From assembly GCF_026914185.1 (NCBI RefSeq), contig NC_070570.1:1860001-1924000 (forward strand): 64,000 nt of DNA, read 5' to 3'. The position numbers and the translations under genes are program-made. The DNA is from Puccinia triticina (taxonomy: Eukaryota; Basidiomycota; Pucciniomycetes; Pucciniales; Pucciniaceae). How positions within the stretch are numbered: position 1 is the stretch's first letter; each line of letters begins with the position of its first letter. Of this stretch, positions 58,225 through 64,000 are shown in pieces. Under the pieces are notes generated by a model. The model had not been told where the DNA came from. It worked only from the letters and a program-made list of their open reading frames with translations, and searched no databases.

Positions 58225-58412
58225 CTCCAAGGTGCTGTGACTTGAACAATAATGCCCGTGCTCTTGAGGAAATCCAGAAAATCATTCAAATTGAACTCTC
58301 CTCCACCTTCAAAGATGACAGTCTTAATGTTTGATGAATGATGACTGGTCACTTTGTTGTAGTATTGCACAAAGTATGAAAATGTTTCAGATTTCTTGGA
58401 AATTAAATACAC
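58225..58412 (-). pseudogene. Ty1/Copia integrase core fragment
   Basis: Reading from 58412 on the minus strand: KKSETFSYFVQYYNKV, then HSSNIKTVIFEGGGEF, then NDFLDFLKSTGIIVQVTAP. This matches the Copia integrase core around the second catalytic position, where the usual D of xDxGGEF reads E here. The frame leaves homology at about 58225 and nothing else of the polyprotein is present. It is an old truncated insertion. Confidence 0.75.
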
Positions 58413-58961
58413 ATGTTGATAGCAAGACTAAGCAAGTATAGTATGAAAATGACTTTGGAGTAATGCAAGCACAAAACCTTGGATAGCAAAGCAGCAAAGG
58501 ACCTTGCCAACTCAAGAGTGATACAGTCTGAATCTCCTGGATAAGCCCCTTTGATTGTTGAGCAACTTTGTAGCTGTATGGTAAAATTCCGGAGTGCTAC
58601 AAGAGATTAAAAATTAAGTCAATTTTTGTCAATTCTCTATCCCCGTGGGGTTGACATAGAGCATAATTCCTTCCTTTGGAGGGTCCCTGCGTGACAGTGT
58701 CCCCCCTCCAATAGAGGGACTTAGTCAGGTTAGAAATTTTGGGCTGATGAATTTCAAGTGTGTGAATTTAAAGTTTTGATGAAAGTGAAATTGGGCTTGA
58801 AATTGAAATTTGGAAATTCTGGCTATGGGACATGGGCCTTATAAGTTCATTCCACTGAGTTTTAATGAAGATCATTGATTGATCATGCTCTGAGCTTCAT
58901 CTCCAACAGACCCCACAAGAGGGGGGGCTTCCAATCACACCCCATGGCCCAACATGCCTCC
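58413..58961. other. Noncoding sequence
   Basis: No supported gene or named repeat. Confidence 0.4.
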
Positions 58962-59060
58962 TACAGCAGTTTCAAAAAAGAATGGCAGTTGGGTCTTGGA
59001 TCTAAATCCCTGGATGGAAGATCCAAGACCCAACTGCCATTCTTTTTTGAAACTGCTGTA
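58962..59060. repeat. Perfect 42-bp-arm hairpin with 15-nt loop
   Basis: 58962-59003 and 59019-59060 are exact reverse complements across 42 bp (arm starts TACAGCAGTTTCAAAAAAGA). No direct repeat flanks it. If transcribed from either strand it folds into an uninterrupted duplex, a possible small-RNA precursor or minimal palindromic MITE. Confidence 0.9.
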
Positions 59061-60246
59061 TGTACCAGTGGCCTATAGAAATAATAGGGTGCAACGGTCT
59101 TTGGCAAAGACCACAAGTGTGTCAATAACCACACAAGAGAGAATAAGTACACCTGTGCAAGGGAGACGTTGATTGGATTGGAAACAAAAAAAAATTGGAT
59201 TTCTTGATGAGTGAGAATGAAAACTGATGAATTTTGGACTTGGAGCCGGAGGGAAGAGTGAAAAACAAGCCTGACAAAGAAAGCTTGAGGCGGAGAAAAA
59301 AACAAGGAAGCCCTCAAAGAGGGCTAAACTGCTAGTTTGTGAGAGGGAAAAATGCTCTCACTATAAAAGACTCAAGGGTCTCAGGGAAAAGGTCCAGGAA
59401 CTGATGAGGATTTATCATCTAGATGCACAAACTTTTATAGCTATTACAACTGAAGGACAGGTTGTGGGCAGAAGGTGGACATGCATATTCATCGAGGAGG
59501 GAGGAAAAGAGTGACAGAGATGTGACAGTGAGAGAAATGGAAAACTGGATAGTTGCAATTTCAACAAAAACAAGAAATGTGAATGAGAAAGAAAACAAAC
59601 AAACAACCTTTGGCAAAGACCACGAGTGTCAATAACCACAAGAGAGAGACTGAGGGACGAGAGACGACGAGCACACCTGTGCGAGGGAGTTGATCGGATC
59701 GGAAACAAAACAAAGATGAAGAAAAATAGAAACTGAGTACAACGGTTACTATTTAAGCAGGTACAATTAGGTTTCATCTAGGTTTCAAATCTTGTCTATT
59801 GCCATCAACCGGTTGCCAAGTATGCTAATACTGAGGAATCTCAATACGGCCGAAGGCAAAATCACAATCCCTCTTTGTAAATACACATATTTACATGAGC
59901 CCAGGAAAGCTCCGTGCTATGGGCGCCTGGTGGATTTTTTTTTTTTGAGGTTTGGTTGAAACACATGCCACCGTCACGCTCTGTGCCGCAGACTCTAGCA
60001 CTGACTTTGATACTTCAGGCAGACGATAGAAAAAAACAAAATTCACAGGAGATCTGATGATCTCATCCGACCGGAGAATCGGAAATCCTGAAGGATTGTC
60101 GGTGTTTAAAGGTAGCTAGCTGCGCTAACAAGTCTGGAGAATTAGCGGCGTTCAAAGTAGCTACTCTAGCTGCGCTAATGATACATAAGAAGATGTTGAG
60201 AATCTTCATGGAACCCAGACTCTCCCCCCCCCCCTGAAGAATAAGG
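59061..60246. other. Noncoding with a pair of diverged direct repeats; upstream region of paralogue 3
   Basis: About 100 bp starting CTTTGGCAAAGACCAC occurs at 59099 and again at 59608 in the same orientation, with shared GTCAATAACCACA, ACACCTGTGC and GGAAACAAAA. At 60.1-60.2 kb GTAGCTA/GCTGCGCTAA motifs mark a small MITE remnant. A C-rich tract precedes the ATG at 60247. Confidence 0.5.
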
Positions 60247-62009
60247 ATGTCATTTTCATTGGTGTCGAGGCGCTGCTTCCTTCACTATCTCATCTTGTGT
60301 TGCTTTGGAAGAATCTGGGCACGCTTCCGTTTTGACTTGAACTATCCGCTGGTCGCCCAGGAAAACTCGGTTGAAGAACAAGTAGCATCTCATGAGGTCT
60401 TAGCCGGGCCGTCGTCAACTTGTCTGGCACCAAGCGTCACACGGCATTCCAATACAGGTTCGCGACGACGCAAGTTCCGTGACGAGGAGCCTTCAAACAT
60501 GAGTGCTTCTTCTTCGGCCCCAAGGGATAACATCGAGGCTTTGGCCAAAACAAAAGACAAGAAAGCACGTCTGGATTTCATTCCACATAAAATTTCTGAC
60601 CTCGATTATTTTCATTACATGTCAGGTGCTAAAGCTTCAGTTGCGGTTGTCAGAGAATGCCAGTTGATTTTTGAAGAGAGGCTTAATTCCAAAGAATTCG
60701 ATTCCACTACGGCTCCTCCCGAGAAGGCGGACATCCACCCAACTCTAAGATTTGCCATGATGAAATCTAGGTATGGGAGGCCCGGTCGAGTGTTGAAAGT
60801 TCTGCCCAAAAAAAGTGCTCGCGTGCAATCGCATGCGACGTGGCGGATACTTTTCAAGAAGTTGATCACATACATCTACGAATTACATCAGGTAGTTTTA
60901 ATCAAAACGGGTATGTCAGCACCCGCCCAAAGATTTCAACACCAAAGCATATTCAAATGGCTGCTGAAGGAGATCTTCGACCCTGGTTATAAAATTCTTC
61001 CGGTCATGGGTATCATACAAGAGCCATACCCGGATTGGAAAGGAGATCGGCCCCTTGAGAGCTTTGGAAGAACGCAGATTGAACTGATAGATTATTTCTC
61101 TGGAGAAGGAGAACATGAAGTGGCAGCAAAGAAGGCTGTCTATCTGGTAGCAACTTACCAAGAGAAAAACTCAGGTAAGTATATAAGTGTTGATTCATCC
61201 CACAGCATTGATGATGATGCTAACCAATACTATTATAATGTCCCAATGTTGAAATATTCAGCTGAAAATTTGATGTCAATTCCTTCCTCAAAAATTGTCC
61301 ATGAAGACCTGATGGAAAAAACCAAAAGGAAGTACGCTTTGAGAAGTGCTTGGCCTCAATATTAAACAGACTTCCAGGAACTTTAACAAAAAAGTTACAT
61401 TCCTATTGTTTTCGCGATGATGATCCGATTCATCAGCTCATCAAGTCATATTGCTTATCTTTTGAGCACCAAACAGGAAAACAACATATGGCATCCAACA
61501 TTGGGAGGAGCTTGCATCTTTCATTGCCGTTGGCTGGCTACTTTCTAAAAGGAATCAAGAATGTAGTATATATCCAAGTACTAGACAAAAAATCAGGGAG
61601 CACAGTAAAACTTTATATCAAAGATATCTTCTCCAGACTTCTCAAATCAATATGCAAGCTTCACATGATGCTCATGGAAGCATTATATGGAACCCAAACA
61701 GAATCAGAAAAAAGAAGAGGGTTAAAAGAACTTTGTGAATGGTTCTGTGGAATTATTCTGAATCCAAAATCAAGAAAGAGTTTTCCTATCATGGGTCCAA
61801 CCAAAGCCAATGGGATAATTGCACCTTGGGAAGAATTTGAGAATGAAGGCCTAGAATTATTTGAACCAGTTCAACTAGAATTAATTAATTACTTCTCTGG
61901 AGCATGGAGAAGTGAAGAGAATTTAAAACTTGTGGCTGCTTTTACTGTGGCAACATTTCTTCAAGAGTTTTATCCAGAAATATTCAATTTTTTTATTAAT
62001 CATCAATAG
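60247..62009 (+). pseudogene. Secreted-type two-domain protein, paralogue 3, frameshifted in exon 2
   Basis: Exon 1 (60247-61174) and the conserved GTAAGT intron are intact; exon 2 would start at 61262. Near 61330, the stretch after ATGGAAAAAACC has 26 nt where paralogues 1 and 2 have 27. One base is lost, and the frame ends at 61365 unless restored in the second frame (61350-62009), which encodes the whole second domain. If the intron is retained, a 372-aa protein holding domain 1 is still possible. The N-terminus (MSFSLVSRRCFLHYLILCCF) and FDLNYPLV are present; the strict EAR motif is absent. The NLS-like KDKKARLD remains. Assembly error cannot be excluded. Confidence 0.75.
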
Positions 62010-62205
62010 GGTTGTTCAAAGTTGACTTGCATAAAATCAAAACACCATAGAATCATAAAAATCCAAGCTGAAAAAATATCTACTCCCCAAAAATTCAAAA
62101 CGTATCAATAATTCTAAAATGGTACATACAAAATTATCACTCAAAAGTGGCATGATTTCGTGATTTAATGATTTGAAAATTTTATGATTTCAACTTTGAA
62201 CACCC
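62010..62205. mobile_element. MITE of the GGTGTTCAAAGTTG family, copy 3
   Basis: The ends GGGTTGTTCAAAGTTGA and TCAACTTTGAACACCC enclose an AT-rich core. It begins directly behind the stop codon of paralogue 3, so it would form part of that gene's 3' UTR. Confidence 0.75.
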
Positions 62206-63239
62206 TCAACACAATTCCTGAAACCCTATTTAATCTGAAACTTTATGCATAGATGTAAAAAGATTCAATTATCTGATCAAGGTGTGATATTCAGGAGGTG
62301 GAATTACAACTCACCATGAACTTCATCCTGTGTTAAAACATGAACCTGCAGAAGGCCCCATTTTCTGTGTCCTTATTGAGTGTGAATGCATTATTCTTGA
62401 ATTGTGAAAATATATTGCACCAACAAGAAAAATATTCATGTAACCCTGTTCTACCACATTTATAACACTTTATGATTACACAAAACCCAGAGCCTAAAGA
62501 AAGGTGCTCATATAAATTCCATCCATGAAAGATTTTCACCCTATTGTTGATTGAAGTAATCCATCAGTTTATGCAAAACAGCCAGTCCTCTGATGTTAGA
62601 TGTTGTTCACAACCCAGCTACTGGGTTACCATCCAACTCACTAGACACTAGTAGGAGTGCGTGTTTGTTGTGAGGAATTGAATCATCACTCCAAACCACA
62701 TCACTTATATCAGAAATTCACCCTTATACTTTGTCATCAACAAACTCATCTTGAGCCAACCACTCCTATCACTTCATAAAAACTTGCCAAGCTTAATTTG
62801 GTGGGTCCTGTTATCTGAGTAGCCGAAGATCAGAGTTTTTACCTCCATCATCCCCTTCACCATTCAGAAAAAGGGCCTCACAACCACTTTTGATTCTTAC
62901 AGCGGTTTAAGCAAATACAACCAGAGTCCTTATGGAATAGTAGGATAGTCCTATATAGTACAAAGCTGCCCTACAGATTCAGGAAGGTAATTCAAGGAGG
63001 CTCAGGAGTTGAAGGTAAAAAAATGGGGAAATTATCAAAAGGCCCCAATTGTTGAGTTTGGGGTAGTCAAATGCAACAAATCTGGTGGGCTTGGTAAACT
63101 GATCTGAGGGACCTTATCACTAGTGAAGCTCCCTAGTACTTATACCCCAGAAAGACTGGGCTGAATTTTGGGCCAAATTTCAGTGGTCAGCTCAAGGAAA
63201 GCTACCTGGGAGCAGGCTACACGGTGCAGAGGCAATAGT
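62206..63239. other. Noncoding sequence
   Basis: No supported gene; nothing notable seen. Confidence 0.4.
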
Positions 63240-63560
63240 TTAGCATAAAATAGCCTAGAGGCAGTTACAGTGTAGCATAGCACAGCACAGAGGCAGTAGT
63301 GTACATGTCACAAAGTGTAGAGGCAGTAAAATTTTGTAACACAGTGTAGAGGTATTAGTATAGCTTAACAAAGCGCAGAGGCAGTAGTGTAGTGTAACAC
63401 AATGCAGAGGCAGTAGTGTAGTGTAACACAATGCAGAGGTAGTAGTGTAGTGTAACACAATGCAGATGGCAGTAGTTAGTGTAACACAAAACAGAGGCAG
63501 CAGTAGTGTAGCCTGACACAACACCAAGGCTGTAGTGTATCATAACGCAACACAGAGGTG
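63240..63560. repeat. About 31-bp minisatellite (GTAACACAATGCAGAGGCAGT)
   Basis: Roughly ten degenerate units of TAGTGTAACACAATGCAGAG type. The best-preserved neighbours are at 63390-63470. Open frames here are repeat artefacts. Confidence 0.8.
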
Positions 63561-63689
63561 GTAGCATAGTGGCAACAGTAAAACAATCCAATGTGATACC
63601 GGTATCAGTCAATCCAGTATTTTTTTTTGTTTGTGGTACTGTACCACATACATCAGAACTTACTACCATATATTTTATTGAAAAAAGCA

Positions 63690-63785
63690 CGGACTCACTT
63701 CGCGCACTGCGAAAAGCTCTTCGCGCACTGTGCAGTGCGCGAAGTTTGCAAACACTTCGCGCACTGCGCGTGAAGGGCGCAGCTT
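63690..63785. repeat. CTTCGCGCACTG palindromic cluster
   Basis: Four copies of TTCGCGCACTG or its complement lie within about 80 bp, including a nearly perfect 24-bp palindrome at 63719-63742. It stands out as GC-rich in AT-rich surroundings; probably the core of a small MITE. The last 215 bases of the window show nothing further. Confidence 0.65.
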
Positions 63786-64000
63786 TTCCAAATTATTTTT
63801 TGACCGATCAATAGAAAAGCTTATTATTGTCCTCTGTGAATTTATTTGGAGTTTTTTGAAGCTTCTCTGTATGCTTAAAAATTCCACCAATAAAATGAAC
63901 AAGTACAGTCACTTGGGGACCTGGAATCCATATTCCCACGAGTCAAAAAATCCAAATAATTTAGTGAATCATGATACATATGAATTCAAACTTTTTAGAA

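Noticed and set aside
59099..59715. LTR pair of a small retrotransposon
   Set aside because: The two direct repeats of about 100 bp lack TG..CA ends, a primer site and target duplications; kept only as a diverged duplication.
63255..63560. Possible CRISPR-like array
   Set aside because: Units are about 31 bp with degenerate contiguous repeats and no unique spacers. The genome is fungal. It is a minisatellite.

Overview
The window looks like nuclear DNA of a filamentous basidiomycete, most likely a rust fungus (Pucciniales). The grounds are small introns (about 60-120 bp) in nearly every conserved gene, a KDZ-superfamily DNA transposon, hAT, Helitron and Copia remains, dense nested MITEs, and lineage-specific proteins with hydrophobic N-termini. 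The species cannot be named from sequence alone. All homology statements come from reading motifs; no database was searched.

Layout. 0-16.4 kb is repeat-rich. It holds a secreted-type 646-residue protein gene (minus strand, 2.66-4.60 kb), an apparently intact hAT transposon (5.45-9.46 kb) with an exact 8-bp target duplication that sits inside an older 39-bp-TIR element (5.13-10.26 kb), and a decayed Helitron (11.9-15.5 kb) preceded by a second Helitron 5' end. 16.65-19.21 kb is a VHS-GAT trafficking adaptor gene with about ten exons. 23.18-32.30 kb is one complete KDZ transposon of 9,119 bp with roughly 280-bp TIRs and the exact target duplication GATGAAAC; it carries a damaged transposase and a second gene with an HMG-box-like segment. 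32.7-40.3 kb is a compact GC-rich host island: a proline-rich protein of unknown role, the ARO7-type chorismate mutase, and a 1,057-residue FHA / PP1-docking / AT-hook protein whose layout recalls Ki-67. 41-62 kb holds three paralogues of a two-exon secreted-type family (41.0-42.8 kb plus, 49.6-51.4 kb minus, 60.2-62.0 kb plus and frameshifted), separated by transposons, MITEs and palindromic minisatellites. 62.2-64 kb is noncoding with minisatellites.

The most notable biology is in the two secreted-type families. Both place EAR-type co-repressor motifs (DLNLPP in one; LxLxL in repeated modules in the other) shortly after the predicted signal peptide, followed by basic NLS-like clusters. This is the layout expected of nuclear effectors that recruit plant TOPLESS, although secretion and function remain inference. 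The three-paralogue family also contains two homologous domains, split by the intron. The host genes are housekeeping: vesicle sorting, the shikimate branch to Phe/Tyr, and chromosome or PP1 biology.
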